Below, one piece after another: positions 1-11,944 of a DNA stretch of 64,000 nucleotides; the first letter of the stretch is position 1, and each line of letters begins with the position of its first letter. Below the pieces are notes generated by a model. That model had not been told where the DNA came from, ran no database searches, and saw nothing but the letters and a program-made list of their open reading frames with translations. Position numbers and translations under genes: made by a program. This DNA comes from Saururus chinensis (taxonomy: Eukaryota > Streptophyta > Magnoliopsida > Piperales > Saururaceae), in NCBI GenBank assembly GCA_035235625.1, contig CP141142.1:39969644-40033643 (forward strand). Direction: 5' to 3'.

Positions 1-536
1 GCAGGCTTGCTAAGGGACTGAATTGTGTTGCTACTATGATCAGATTGTCATGGTTATGAAGAAAGCAGTTTCCTTCTTCTGGTCGGGCAAAAAGCTTAGT
101 CTGGGTGGGGGCTCTGACCCGGATCCGAAATATCCTTTTTCGAGTAGCCATCACTGGCCAAGTCCTTTTACTAATTGAAGTGTTGCAGGAATAAGGGACT
201 CCCATCATGGACGATTGCTGTTTAATTCAAATTGATCACTCTAAAGTCTCAACCCAACTCATTGTTTAGGCACTTGCCATCTCCAATAAGAGCCTGGACT
301 AATGTGCATGTTAATTCCGTGAAGGCGATGAGATATGCGCATGGTCCCATCAGTACTGTTTACAACATCTTTACATTTTTCTTTATTATTTAACCGTAAG
401 TAATTTCTATTAGTTTGTGTGTAAAAATGGAATGGACCTTATCCACAGCCATGTGGTAAAATCCTCCGTTCGGTAATATTAATGTAGCTGATGTACACAC
501 TTTTGTAATCATTTTTACTTTTTGTCTTCCTAAAGG
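1..536 (-). repeat. Tandem unit A: 5' flank of a third small-gene copy
   Basis: This stretch matches about 5125-5660 (unit B) and 13666-14090 (unit C) almost base for base, including the block reading roughly 'tgaccatctccaataagagcc'-like text near 285-300 and the shared start 'gcaggct'. In units B and C this block lies directly upstream of a minus-strand small gene. The corresponding gene A must therefore lie just left of base 1, outside the window. The match stops at about 536, exactly where a PIF/Harbinger-like end begins. Confidence 0.8.
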
Positions 537-1990
537 CTCTGTTTGAATTAGGGGAAAGCTAAAGGAAATGATTTCATTTAGAATTCCCCCTTTTCTTTTG
601 TTTTGTTTGGTGAAGTGTGGAAAAGGAAAGTGGGGTAGAAAGCGGGGAAGTGTGTGAAAATGAGGGCTAGAAATTTTCTACCCGTAGACTCATAAATTTT
701 AGGAGAAAATATGCAAATTGAGGCTTCGTGTGTATCTCTATGTGAAGAAGTGAGTATATATTCTCTTGCCTTCTTGACCCCCTACTAAAAAGCTTCTGCT
801 GGGTGGAGCAACTCAACGGTTAAAGATCTTTCCACCACTTCCTAACCTACTACCTCAACGAACTTCTCCTCTGCTTGTTGCCACTGTGCCACTCTTGTAG
901 GCTCTCTCTATCTCGACCTAGAAGAAGAAATTGGCATAGTAGAAGAAACGGTATTTAGACAATAATGATCAGATATTGATTTGGCAGCAGAACATGTACT
1001 GGAAGCGTCTTTGCACTTTGTTATCCAATTCATGTGTTAGTTCACTTTTGCCAGAAAAAATATTTGAGCTAATATTGTCTAATGAAGCTATGCTGATTTG
1101 CTTGTTTTATATTTTGTACAATTTTGTGTTGTGATTTCCCCCACACCTCTATTGCATTATTTCCATTTATGAATTTCGTTGTTACACCGATTAATTTGAA
1201 ACTATTTTGTAATAATATTTTGTGGTGATGTTGAGTATGAAAGTGAAGTTAGGTGTTGTGTATTATTTTGATTTGTAATATTGGAGAGTGATGTTTTAGG
1301 CATGCCCTAATTCTATTAATCTATTTAAGGAAACGTTAATGTCTATAATTTGGCACTCTTGCACAAACTAATTAATCTTGTTAATTCTTTGGCATGTTAT
1401 CAGTCATGTGCATAAACTAATGAATCTTGTTGCAGTCAAGATTAGTGCAGTTGCTATGTTTTAGGCTCTTGTTTGTTATCCATCAAACTCTTGCTTTGCT
1501 TTTACTATATCTATTTAACCTTGGCTGCTTTAGAAAATATTACTTTGTAAGCTTTCTCGTATGACAGAGCCGTCAAAGATTGAACATTTTTAAATTGCTA
1601 AACTAGCTAAGAAACTTGGATTAAATTGTTTCATGATTATATATGTTTATGTTTTTATTAAAGAAACAGCTAGAGAGAGAGAGAAGTTGACTCTTACTAT
1701 TTACTAAGTGTTCTTCATCATTCTTATAATTAAAAAATGTATGCTTGCAGATGGATAGAGATGATTAAGAAAGAAGAAGACAATGGGTTGCAGGAGTAGT
1801 TGTTGCTTATGCAGCTTATGCCGCGGCAATTATACTCACATATCACCATTTGACACACAAAAAGAAGTCTATAATAAAGAACAGAAATAATGAGAGACAC
1901 CATTATTTGAAACATCTTACACAACTTACTAATGATGATTGTCGAAATGAGATGAAGGTGGGAATTGATGCATTTATATTTTAGTAATAT
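537..1990 (+). mobile_element. PIF/Harbinger DNA transposon relic
   Basis: The left end is placed at 537 because homology to units B and C stops there and the sequence becomes GGCTCTGTTTGAATT, which resembles PIF/Harbinger terminal repeats in plants. Inside, a + strand exon at 1751-1975 encodes the N-terminal part of a HARBI1-like nuclease. I could not find a matching right terminal repeat, and the coding part stops abruptly at about 1976, so the right end is a working limit. The stretch 770-1740 between them is AT-rich and has no other coding signal I recognise. Confidence 0.5.
1751..1975 (+). pseudogene. HARBI1-like transposase N-terminal exon (broken)
   Basis: An intron-like 3' end (tgcttgcag) precedes ATG at 1751. 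The reading frame gives 75 codons with one internal stop at codon 6 and no other. The peptide includes WVAGVVVAYAAYAAAIIL, HHLTHKKKS, and HHYLKHLTQLTNDDCRNEM. I recognise this from the conserved N-terminal helical region in front of plant PIF/Harbinger nuclease domains. The catalytic DDE part is absent, since the frame runs into AT-rich sequence after 1975. It is a truncated, non-functional relic. The family call rests on remembered motif similarity, not on a search. Confidence 0.65.
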
Positions 1991-2210
1991 AAATGCTATT
2001 TGACTTGGAATTATGTGATTTTTGCTCAAAAGATCTAAATAAAATAGTTCCAAAACAATATATTACACTTTGTGGGATAACGCTTCTTGCAAAAATGAGG
2101 CATTTGTAATAGCATTTTCAACATACAACTACATTTTTCATTACATTTAAACACATAATACAAGAACTAACATAAAATATACCTATATATATGTATATAT
2201 ATAGAAAAAA

Positions 2211-2410
2211 GTTTATATGAGCCCGGGCTCATATTTGCCTATGTGAGCCCGGGCTCTATGGGCCGTCAGATTTACATCCAATAACCCATAATACTCATGG
2301 GTTTTATGAATATTATAAACCCATAAGTAATATGGGCCGCGAGATGTAAATCCAACGGCCCATAGAACCCAAGCTCACATTGAGATATATGAGTTCAGGC
2401 TCATATTAAC
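2211..2410. mobile_element. 200-bp palindromic MITE
   Basis: The whole 200 bp is an imperfect hairpin. The left arm starts gtttatatgagcccgggctc and the right arm ends gagttcaggctcatattaac, which is its near reverse complement. The arms continue inward through ctatgggccgt..gatttacat and atgtaaatc..acggcccatag to the central ACCCATA/TATGGGT motifs. It has no coding capacity. It is bordered by short TA runs on the left (about 2185-2203) and a very long TA run on the right (2418-2627). Confidence 0.75.
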
Positions 2411-2414
2411 AAGA

Positions 2415-2629
<215 letters not shown>

Positions 2630-2726
2630 TTGTTGTATCGTATCCTAATTTTTTAAAAATGGTCATATCCTTTTTTCTATTTCATATCATATCCATATCC
2701 CGTATATGTATCCGTACTTCATAGGC

Positions 2727-3265
2727 TTGCTGGCATTCCAAGCTGGTCGATTTTGGACAAGCAGGTGAAACACCTTATTTGATTGTCCTTTAAATTGCTA
2801 GTTTTATTCCGGAGCTTTTATTGCACAGACTCTTAATCATGTGTTCAAGGTCTGAATTTTTACTGCTGATCTGGTTACGATTTGCGAATTAGGTTTCTTG
2901 AGTTCTTCAGTAATTAGAACTGAAATTTTGTTTCTTGATATCGCAGTACTGAAAAGATTTGAATTTTGATTTGTGATTTTTTCTTCAGTATATTTCTTCC
3001 ATAGTCCACATTTCATTCTGCGGATAATCCTCAACATCAGAGTCTGAGATCAGTTATGCAAGGGGCCGTAATTTCATGCACATAATGTTCTGAAAGCCAA
3101 ACTGTTGTGCAACAGGAGCCAGGCTGTGTTCTGAAGCAAACTTATGCGGAAGCTCCAAAATGTTCTAACCCTGAAGAAAATGTAGCAGAAGACACTGAAA
3201 ATATTCCAAATGGGAATGCTTTATGCCTTGTGACATGCACTACAAGCGACATGGCTGAAGATTAA
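2727..3265 (+). pseudogene. Possible fragment of an unidentified host gene, two exon-like pieces
   Basis: Two pieces look like exons. One lies at about 2727-2764, between a 3' splice-like 'cttcatag' and a donor-like 'cag|gtgaaac'. The other is 3116-3265, after 'tgcaacag'. The second is open for 49 codons and ends in TAA. Its peptide is acidic and protein-like, containing KQTYAEAPKCSNPEENVAED and ending in TTSDMAED. The upstream run at about 2640-2726, with repeated 'tatcc' motifs, is AT-rich spacer. I do not recognise the protein. It may be a gene piece carried by a transposon or simple chance. Confidence 0.25.
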
Positions 3266-3269
3266 CAAT

Positions 3270-3660
3270 TTTATTTTACTGGGGATGGTGGTAGGGAGGG
3301 GTATACAAGAATAATTTTTAAAATTTTATAAGGGTGTATAAGCACTGGGGGGTTCTCAGCAATTTCTAGGGTGGTAATAGACGCATTCTTATGTTTTACC
3401 CGAATACAGTTGACGAGATCCATGTTTTGGCCTTTAATCCATATAATGGAGACCTCGATATAAAGGAGACCACCAGCGGTCGAAATGATGGGGCATGTCC
3501 ATAGCACAACAGAACGAACCTTGACTCCTTCCATCAAGAGAGGCATGCTGATACTAGAAGTGGACTATGGGTGTCTTGAAGTCTTCAACAGTGAGGCAAG
3601 TTGTACTCAGGCAAAAGGAGACATGGACCAAAACCCCCACCACAAGGAAGCTAAGGGATG
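3270..3660. repeat. Tandem unit A, distal part
   Basis: Around 3400-3530 this matches unit C at 15185-15345, sharing gaaatgatggggcatgtcca. At 3597-3632 it matches unit B at 6988-7020 (aagttgtac..caaaaggagacatgga). A minus-strand peptide around VLWTCPIIS is partly conserved between A and C, but it is short and I cannot tie it to a gene. No further gene is seen up to 3916. Confidence 0.6.
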
Positions 3661-3916
3661 AAATCCTAGATGCGCAACCCAACACTCAAAACTGTACATA
3701 GAGAGTCACAGTGGAAGTAAAAGGAGGATGGTTGAAAGGAGGGGCATGAAGATAAGATGAGGGTCAATGCATACAGTGGAGAAAGGTGGAGGGGTGAGGA
3801 AAGGTAGATGGAGGTGAAGAGCGCAGAGGAAGGACTCGAGGGTATCATGGAAGGGAAGTTGAGGAGAAGTTAACTAGGCAACATGTTGCACAAAAACCCT
3901 TCAAAGAGGTAACCAA

Positions 3917-4200
3917 TGTTAGGACATATGCGATATATGTAATATATTGACTATATTTTGTTGAATAAAATTATAACATATTATTATTATATTGTGTAAT
4001 TGAATCTTATAAAATTGAGTTCATTGGTGATGAGTCAAGCCCATCTTTGAATCGAAAGTCATGAATTATTCGAGCGAAAGATGCCTAAGGATTAAAGGTG
4101 AAAATTTCAAAATTAGTTACAAATTTCAATGATAAAATAGGTATGAAATCACACACACACAATTATGATAAGGAACGATAAGGATTAAAATATCACAATT
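3917..4200 (+). mobile_element. Copia-like LTR fragment (fossil)
   Basis: It starts TGTTAGGACATATG and continues through a 'ttgttgaataaaat' stretch. This is related to the reverse-strand fragment ending at 59735, which begins TGTTAAGACATATATGAC. The paired occurrence and the TG start suggest the same LTR family. It is a broken, old piece. The right limit is uncertain and no internal retrotransposon genes are attached. Confidence 0.4.
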
Positions 4201-4579
4201 TCAATCACCCACATCCACTCTCCATTAACTAGTATAGTAGGATTTCAGTCTGACGACACACATTGCTCTAAAAATATGTGGGTTTGAATCACCCACTTGC
4301 CCCATCTATTAAGGAGGGTCATGATCAGATAAATCGCGATGCCCAGGCTCGGAGTAGCACGCAAGAACAGAGGCTTATGTTAACTCCTTCCTCCGTATAT
4401 CGTTGTGATTATACCTAACACTTCTACCCATACCAGACTGAAGAACACATTAAAGATCATGAAAAAAAGGGACGTTTATTCATAATATCCTTCAAATATT
4501 GAACCTACTATTGATACAGATATTTATTTCTCGTAGTTCATAAACAAGAGCGGATAGATATACAGACACAACGCATATT

Positions 4580-6540
4580 GATCAATTGTTTTCAAGAGTT
4601 AACGAAAAAAAATTGTTTTATGGAAAATTTCATTCCAAGCTATAGATTCGCAAATCCTTGTAAGTATACTGTTTTCTGTATGCAACTTCGACATTAGTTG
4701 CGCAGGACAACAGCCGCTTGAAGAAATTGGAAAGCGTAGGTGGGCAAGACCACTTCACCTTTCCCGCCACTTGAGGCCTCTTCCTTCTCGCCATCCACTT
4801 CATTATCTTCACCGGCACCGCCTCCTTCTTGGAAAAGATATAGCTTCTTAGGTACATCTGACGGCAAGAATAGCTGTCATCCACAATTGGAGGCCCCATT
4901 GACCCACCGGTACCTTTGCCTGCTAGAGACTTGACAAACTTGATGTCTGACTCCGGCCACCGGTGGAGGCTCGTGTAGGTTACTCTTCTGGGACGTTTCA
5001 AGTCGTCGACGCTGCCGGACATGCAATCGGAGGCCATTCTCTGGACGTGGGACTGGACACAGAACTGGTCTTCGAAAGTCACGTTGTATGGGACTTGTAA
5101 ACGATGATGGCCTACGGGGTTAGCAGGCTGGCTATAAAGGGACTGAATTGTGTTGCTACTACGATCAGATTGTCATGGATGATTAAGAGAGAAGTTTCCT
5201 TCTTCTAGTCGGACAAAAAGCTTTGCCTGGGTGGGGGTCTGACCCGGCTCGGAAATTTCCTTTTTCGAGTAGCCATCACTTGCTACCTCAGCCCTATTAC
5301 TAGTTGAAGTGTTGGAGGAAATAAGGGACTCCCATCATGGATGATTGTTGTTTAATTCAAATTGATCAGTCTCAAGTCTCAACCAACTCATTGTTTAGGC
5401 ACTTGCCATCTCCAATAAGAGCCTGAACTAATGTGCATGTTAATCCCGTGGAGGCGATGAGATACGTGGGTGCATGGTCAAATCAGTACTGTTTAACACC
5501 TTTTTAAACATTTTTACATTTTTTAACTTATTTAACCGCAAGTAATTTCAGGTGTTGATATTAGTTTGTGTGTAGAAAAAGAACGGAGCTATCCACAACC
5601 ATGTGGTAAAACCCCCCATACGGTAATATTAATGTAGCTGATTTACACTCTTATGCAATCAGTTTCACTTTTTCCCCCTAAAACTCTCTTAATCTTGTTC
5701 TATTGCGTCTATATAACCTCAATTATAGGACCAAAAAACCGTTTCATTTTTTGTATTCTCAATGAGAATTCAGATTTATTGGCGAAGTGGCATTCCACCA
5801 GATACTTTTTGCCCTGGTTAGTGCGAATTAAATGAGCTTATGTTTACGTGTCAGGATGGGTACATGGGACTTCCACTCAATGTCTTTACAGGCGGAAGCA
5901 TATGTACGCTATTTCGTTCGACACATTGAATGAGTCCATGATAACTAACAAAGTTGTTCTCAAACAACAGTTTCAGCCTTCGTATATTTCCATATATATT
6001 CATACAAGGCATCTCCCATAGACGACTTGAACATGGAATTGTAGAAATGGAATTATAGAAAGGCCTCATGTAATTTTCTATTCAGGCAAGAAGCTCACGA
6101 CTTTTGTACAAGTCCTTAAGATGTTAATTTGTGTTGCAGGATCAGACCAATCTTAATAAGAACTATTTAAGATAGAAGTCTGAAAGCAGCCTTTCACATG
6201 TAAGTTGTATTATGGAGTTTCTTGGTCTTCTTACGAAAATAAGGTGAACTTCATTGGAATTAAAGCGCCGCCAAGCAGTGGATGAATCAAGAGCTACCGA
6301 TTGCATTGAAAACAACTTCTATGTACTCGGATATTTTTTAGAATAAGTGGAGTCAATTGAAGCTTCTTATAGAATATAAAAGGGATGTAAAAAGCATTTT
6401 TTTTCAATTGATTTTATTTATTTCAATTAATTGTTGAAGTGTATTTTTTTGCTCCATAAATAAAATTCCATTAAAGCTAAAGAGAGGTGCATTACAAATA
6501 AAAATAAATAAATGATTGCATTAATGTAATCTCCACCTAT
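4580..6540 (-). repeat. Tandem unit B (small gene plus flanks)
   Basis: Homology to unit C (about 13080-15010) begins near 4580, runs through the gene at 4630-5037, and continues through its 5' flank, the 5830-6130 block and the 6400-6540 block that ends near 'taatctccac'. Nothing gene-like is seen in 5040-6540 beyond this shared sequence. Short frames there are not conserved between copies in a coding manner. Confidence 0.85.
4630..5037 (-). CDS. Small basic plant protein of unknown function, copy B
   Basis: This is a single open frame of 135 aa. I start it at the ATG encoding MASDCMSG. The longer upstream frame begins at a GTG, and copy C has an in-frame stop upstream, so MASDC is the only start shared by both. 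The protein is Lys/Arg-rich with no signal peptide or membrane segment. Conserved blocks are RRVTYTSLHRWPESDIKFVK (about residues 16-35), YSCRQMYLRSYIFSKKE (about 56-72) and LSNFFKRLL (about 103-111). The YSCRQMYLRSY core looks like a plant-specific family I cannot name. The paralogue at 13210-13578 is about 92% identical in DNA and also open, which supports real coding. The C-terminus is 13 residues longer than in copy C, because copy C stops earlier. Introns were not detected. Function is unknown. Confidence 0.7.
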   Translation of the reverse strand: MASDCMSGSVDDLKRPRRVTYTSLHRWPESDIKFVKSLAGKGTGGSMGPPIVDDSYSCRQMYLRSYIFSKKEAVPVKIMKWMARRKRPQVAGKVKWSCPPTLSNFFKRLLSCATNVEVAYRKQYTYKDLRIYSLE

Positions 6541-6587
6541 TACGTAGTAAGCTTTTAGGCTTTATTACATCTATAAAGCATCACTAC

Positions 6588-6985
6588 TAATATATTATTA
6601 GTGGCGCTTACTGAAAAAATGTCGCTAATAATATTATTAGTTACGCTCATATATAGTTATCAATTTTGGCATTCATTATTGATGTTTGTCATAAAACGTT
6701 GCTATAAATATCTTTTGGCGACATTTAATAAATATTGCTAATATACTATTAGTGACGTAAAAAAAACAGTCGCAAATAATATATATTAGCATGCAAAAAA
6801 ATGTGTCACCAATAGTAGCATTATTAGCGATGATTTTTAAAAGCGTCGTTAATTAGTAGTTGAGATGACATTTTTTTTTACACTTATGGCAATGCTTTTT
6901 AAGCATCACCAATAAGTATTAGTGGCACTTTTACGACTATTAATGACACTATTAAGCATTGTTAATAAGTTTTTTTGTTATAGTG
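6588..6985. mobile_element. CACTA-type transposon end with subterminal repeats
   Basis: The segment carries many alternating copies of attagYgacgct and its complement agcgtcRctaat, and finishes 'tttttttgttatagtg', the reverse complement of a CACTATAACAAAAAAA end. Sequence right of 6985 rejoins unit B. The left CACTA terminus is not visible, so this is a deleted or one-ended element. It has no coding capacity. Confidence 0.7.
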
Positions 6986-7539
6986 CAAGTTGTACTTGGT
7001 CAAAAGGAGACATGGACTAATTAGACAAATTCAAGCCATGTAAATCAACTTAACTCACCTTAGTCAGCATGTCATGAACAAATATAAAACCGAGAGAAGT
7101 TTTGTGTCTTCTAACTTGTCTAATAAGCAAGCTCATGTTTTTTATGATGTTCATCCAAGCAAGGTCGGATCTTATTAGATTTTTGGTAAAAAATGCTTTC
7201 TTTTTATTTTAATTTCCTACGACATATCAGTTTGGATTTGTAGGGATTCTGGTGTTTGTGTCTTACTTATTTGCCCAGAGATTTGAGTAAAACTTGTGTG
7301 AAGACATACACAGTAAACAAATACATGGCTTTTCTTGGATAAATGTCTCTTGTACAAGTTATTGATTTTGCATTGTTTAGTGGTTATCACATTGTTGGTC
7401 CAATGATGATTTCTTTTTACGAGATTAAGGAAACTAAACTTTGTATGCAAGAAATTAAATGAAATAAAAAATCTAAAGTATATAAGATTTTTTTAAAAAA
7501 ATATTTTTTCCAAATTAAAAATTATTTAAAAAAATAACT
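6986..7539. other. AT-rich spacer, no gene seen
   Basis: The first 35 bases continue the tandem unit. The rest is AT-rich with only a short minus-strand frame (7217-7450) that lacks protein-like features. I see no gene, RNA or regulatory feature. Confidence 0.5.
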
Positions 7540-7964
7540 AACAGCGACGACTTCAGTTGTCACTAATGTCAATATTAACAAAATTTTAATTTTTTTTAAA
7601 ATAAACAAAAACGACGGTCTACATGGCCATGGCTGAAAGAATTGATTATACAATGGACAAAAACATCTCTAAAGAGGGGTTTCAACAACGGCCTCTATTA
7701 CCGTCACTAAATATGGACTATCTGTGATCACAATAACCATCATTGAAGTCATAATGTCGTCGCCAAAAGTCCAAAGTAGATGGTGGAGTGTTTTTATTGT
7801 GACAGCCACAACCGTCGCAGAAAGTCATCTCAGTTGTCACTCAAGCTATTAGCGACGTAATTTTTGTGACGATCATATGTGTGTTGCTGTTCGCATTAGC
7901 GATGACTAGAGTAATCAATAGCAACAGTTGGTGATCGTCGTTGTTGACCTTGTTTTTTGTAGTG
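7540..7964. mobile_element. Second CACTA-type end
   Basis: Subterminal motifs of the type agcgacgactt / gtcgtcgcca / ttagcgacgta recur. The piece ends ttgttttttgtagtg at 7964, a typical CACTA 3' terminus (reverse complement CACTACAAAAAACAA). The motif spelling differs from the 6588-6985 piece, so it is probably a different family. The left end is unclear. No transposase is present. Confidence 0.65.
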
Positions 7965-8195
7965 TCACCAAACGTCCCTTGTATTCTCAAATTAGCGGAC
8001 CAAAAATCAAATTAATACGGTTCAAGAAGCACACCACACCCAATACTGTCCTAAATGGGTTGGATTATCCTAAATGGTATAGGAATTGAGTTCAACCAAA
8101 CCCAATTTGGTGGCAATGCTAAATGTAATAGCCTACATCTCTTGTTGAGGATTTAGATAAGAGAGTGCATCAAATTGTTGAAAATTGTTAATAAT
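7965..8195. other. Spacer
   Basis: No gene or repeat is recognised here. It lies between the CACTA end and the LTR-like start at 8196. Confidence 0.4.
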
Positions 8196-10082
8196 TGTAA
8201 TGTCCCTGATTTTTTTACGATTTTTTTAATTTTTCTTCTATTTTATAGTCATTTTTTACAAGAAAATATAACGCTTCGGCATATTCATATTTCTATATTT
8301 ACCCGTATATTTATACCCGTAGAGTCGAGTATAGGGCTTAGTCACAAGCCGCGGGCCTCACTGCGTACTTTCGGTGTAGATCTTAGACATACAATATGTA
8401 AACAATAAATTAACATGAGTTGGGGATATAAGTAAAAAAAATAAAAAAAGATATATAAGTTCTGGACCCGAAAACCGGATTCCAAAACTCGACGTCCAAA
8501 AATATTCCATACGTCTAGTGAGAATGAGAAAAAAGCCAAGGGCGATTCCAGTCACTTCGTTCTCCCTCCTCCGTCAACGGATTTTATCGATTCTTGTCGA
8601 GATCTATTTCGCCTTACCGCCACGAGCTCGTAGGTACCGACTATGACTGCTGCCATGTCATCTTGGCTCCTCCATGAGGTACCGGACTTTTTTTCAGTTT
8701 TTATCCCCTCTTAAACTCATTTTTGGGCCATGGGGTGCGATTTTGAAGTCGTTTGTAGCCGCCCTCAACTAGACTTATCTTTGTTTGGCTGCTATGAATC
8801 CATAGGCTCTAGTTAGAGCCATCGTCATGCTTTCTTCACTCCTCTATGAGCACCGGTACTTTGGTTGGTTTTTATTCTTATTTTCATCTCACTATCTATG
8901 ACATTTTTTTACGCCGGTGTTTTCGGTCGTCATTCGGTCACCTAACAGACTCCGGTAGGACTCCATCCAGCCTACCTCGACTCAATGTCAGTTGGGGGTT
9001 GCCATTTCCGACCCCGCTTTGCCCTTATTGTCTTGCTCTACCCGGTTAGATGCTTTGGGTGTGTCTTGGTTAGTTGTCACCGGCGAGCCATGGGTCATTT
9101 GGCCATAATGGGCTTTGCCCCAGCTTGGCGACAGTGAGGGCCAGCCCCACATGGACAATTACACCTCCGCCTGGAATGGGCCACTTACCCTTGCCCTATA
9201 CCATGCGAGATGCACAGCTGCCCACACCAAATGTGTTAGTTGTGGGTGGTGATCGGAGATGTCGCCACTTTAATGGGCCACCACTTCCTGGCCCTAGCTT
9301 CGTTGCCCTTTTGTGGGCCTTGGGCCATCACCATCCAACCCATCTCCCCTAGAGTGGCCCTTTTTGGCTGCGTGTGCATGTGGCCACGCATGTGTTTCGG
9401 TGTTCTGGTGCCGTTTTCGAGCCGCCTAACCATCGGATGGCTTTGCCACCAAATGGAGTTGACATCAAAGTCCTCCTCCACCTCTCCTCTATCCTTGAGA
9501 GTCACCCCATACCCTCTGCCCTTATGTGGGCCCTTGTAGATGTGAAATTGACACCATTGGGTACTGCCCACAGCCGATTTCAACCTATTGCAACTAGCCG
9601 AGTACTTCTCAACTGCCGGCCAACCTTCAATGTGTACACCCTCGACTTTTGGTCGCACCACCACTTATGTTGGCACGATCTTTCTCTTGGCCACCCCTAG
9701 TGTGCCGCCATGGATTATAGATTTTTCTGCATTGACATTTGACACCCCATTTGGCCGTGAGTACTTACGACGCTTCCTAAACCCTCGGGACAACAACTCT
9801 CTTATCTTGACAATGCTTTTGGCAGCTAACTCCGCCGCTGACACCGACACCGTTGTGTGCTCGCCATCAAACATCATAATTACGAGGTAGGGGAGCTTTA
9901 AACTCGTAATTTCATGATAGAATGCTTTGAATGAGTAGCAGCATGCTATGATTGTATGATTTAATGCTTTGGATGTTAAATCATGATTTGTTTGCATGAT
10001 GTAAGAGGATGAATTATGCCATGTTGAAATGCATATGACATGCATGTGGGTTGAAAGTATGTTTGATGCGTGCAGAATTTGT

Positions 10083-10400
10083 ATGTGCTAATGATGGCTA
10101 TCATGTATGTTTGTAAGCTACATATGTAAAATATGTATATACTAGTGATGACTAGCGTGTATGTTTGTAAGCTACGTATGTGGATTATGTATGTGCTAGT
10201 GATGGCTAGCGAGCATGTTGGTAAGCTACATGTATGGATGTGTATGTATGTGCTAGTGATGGCTAGCGAGTATGTTAGTAAGCTAGGTGTATGATATGTA
10301 TGTATGTGCTAGTGATGGCTAGCGAGTATGTTGGTACGCTACATATATGGATGTGTATGTGTGTGCTAGTGATAGCTAACAAGTATGTTGGTAAGAAATG
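10083..10400. repeat. Tandem array, about six units of 54-57 bp
   Basis: The unit has the form tatgtgctagtgatggctag followed by cgagtatgttggtaagctac and a variable atatg tail. Six imperfect copies lie head to tail inside the LTR-like block. It is non-coding. Confidence 0.85.
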
Positions 10401-11282
10401 TATGGAAGTATGTATATTTTGTACATATGTGTGATGGGCATACATATGTATGATGACTATATGACTATATGCCTATCTGATGGATATGTGTATGCGTTTG
10501 GGGGCAAAAGTATGATCGATGGACAGTAAGAGGTCACAGAGGGTTTCATTTGGATTTGTTGTGGATGTGTAAGTGTACAACGAAAGATGGAGGATGTAAG
10601 TTTTATGGGCGAGGATTGAAGCAATTTGTTTGGTTTGACTCAGAGCGTATGTTGGGGATTGGCAGACAGTAAAAGTGTTTCATAATTATACAAGCATAAT
10701 GTATAATTTATGAAGTAAAAAGTAAGTAAATAAGTGATGTTTCAAGTAAGAGGGTGATAACTGGGTTCGGCTCTAAGGAGCTTAGTTTGATGATGTTTGT
10801 ATAAGATGTTTTGGCCATAAGGTGGATGGCGGAGAATGTAAGATCGTAAGGATTTATGGTATGGTGAGTTAAGTTGTGAGATGGATGGGCAAAGGAAGTC
10901 TGCTGCCCTGACGAACTAAGGTTTTAGATCGGGCTCAGCTTCGGTTTGATCAGTGGAGTACGGTATGCTTGAGTGCTTGTGTAGCATAATTGTACTGCAT
11001 AACTTACTTAATTCAAACTTGAATTATAAGTAAAGCTAATGATAGAGTTGTGAGTTTGAGACCTAAGGATTCAACATATTAAGTTATGTGTTTGAGCTAG
11101 CCGATAATGAGTCGGTTAAGCATTTTTCATGTCTTGTCATGGTGTTTATCCTACGAGATGTTGTCTGTGTAATGTATAGAACACTAAATGTCTAATGCTC
11201 TGTTAAGAGCAATGTATGTTTTCGTTTTGGTCTGTGTATTGAATTAATCCCAGACGTTTGATACTTTATTGAGAATGTTGTA

Positions 11283-11440
11283 TAATTTATGCCCAAGGGT
11301 GGCACGGTATAATTCTGCCTAAGAGTTGCACTGTATGATTTCTGCCCAAGAGTGGCACTCGCACTATAAGACCCATAATGATAGGCAATTCTATGACATT
11401 ATAAGACTCATTATAGTGGGCAATTGTATGACCCTTTATG
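11283..11440. repeat. Short degenerate repeats
   Basis: There are three copies of tgcccaagRgtggcac with a gtat-att spacer, then two copies of 'cataatgaYaggcaattStatgac'-like text split by 'attataagact'. They lie within the LTR-like block. Confidence 0.6.
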
Positions 11441-11654
11441 TGTCGGTGTTTATATTTGCTCGTTCAGGTAAGTAGCATCATGGATCTACTATTACCTGTT
11501 TGATCTTGTGCCCCATCAGCATTGGTGTGCCTTGCTTTAGAAATTTTCCATGGTGTATAGTCACTCCCCGAAGGTAAAGGTGATGCCCCAGGACATTCTT
11601 TTCCGTTTTGACATTGGAGCTTATTAGTTATAATAAGCTTTAGTAGTCGATAGT

Positions 11655-11944
11655 ATAAATACGACTGTAAGAGTATGTATATAAGTACAACTGTAAGAGT
11701 ATGTGTATGAGCACGATTGTAAGAGTATAATATGAGCATGATTATAAGAGTATAAATATAAGCACAACTGTAAAAGTAAGAGTATGAGTGTGAGTAAGGT
11801 TGTACGAGTATGATTCTGAGTAAGACTGTAAGCGTATGTTTCTGAGTAAGACTGTAAGTGTAAGAATATGAGTAAGGTCATATGAGTAAGATTGTATATA
11901 TACATACGAGTAAGATTGTATATATATATATATATATATATATA
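11655..11944. repeat. Tandem array of about 27-30 bp units ending in (TA)n
   Basis: Roughly ten units of the form gagtaagactgtaagagtat vary in length and finish in a TA run at about 11920-11944. Open frames on the minus strand across it only reflect the repeat period. Confidence 0.8.

Noticed and set aside
5038-5082. 15-residue N-terminal extension of the small gene copy B
   Set aside because: It starts at GTG, and copy C has a stop in the same place, so MASDC is the shared start.
8846-10045. Several overlapping frames of 90-140 codons on both strands
   Set aside because: They lie in a GC/CT-rich LTR-like block. Frames on opposite strands overlap and none has a recognisable motif.
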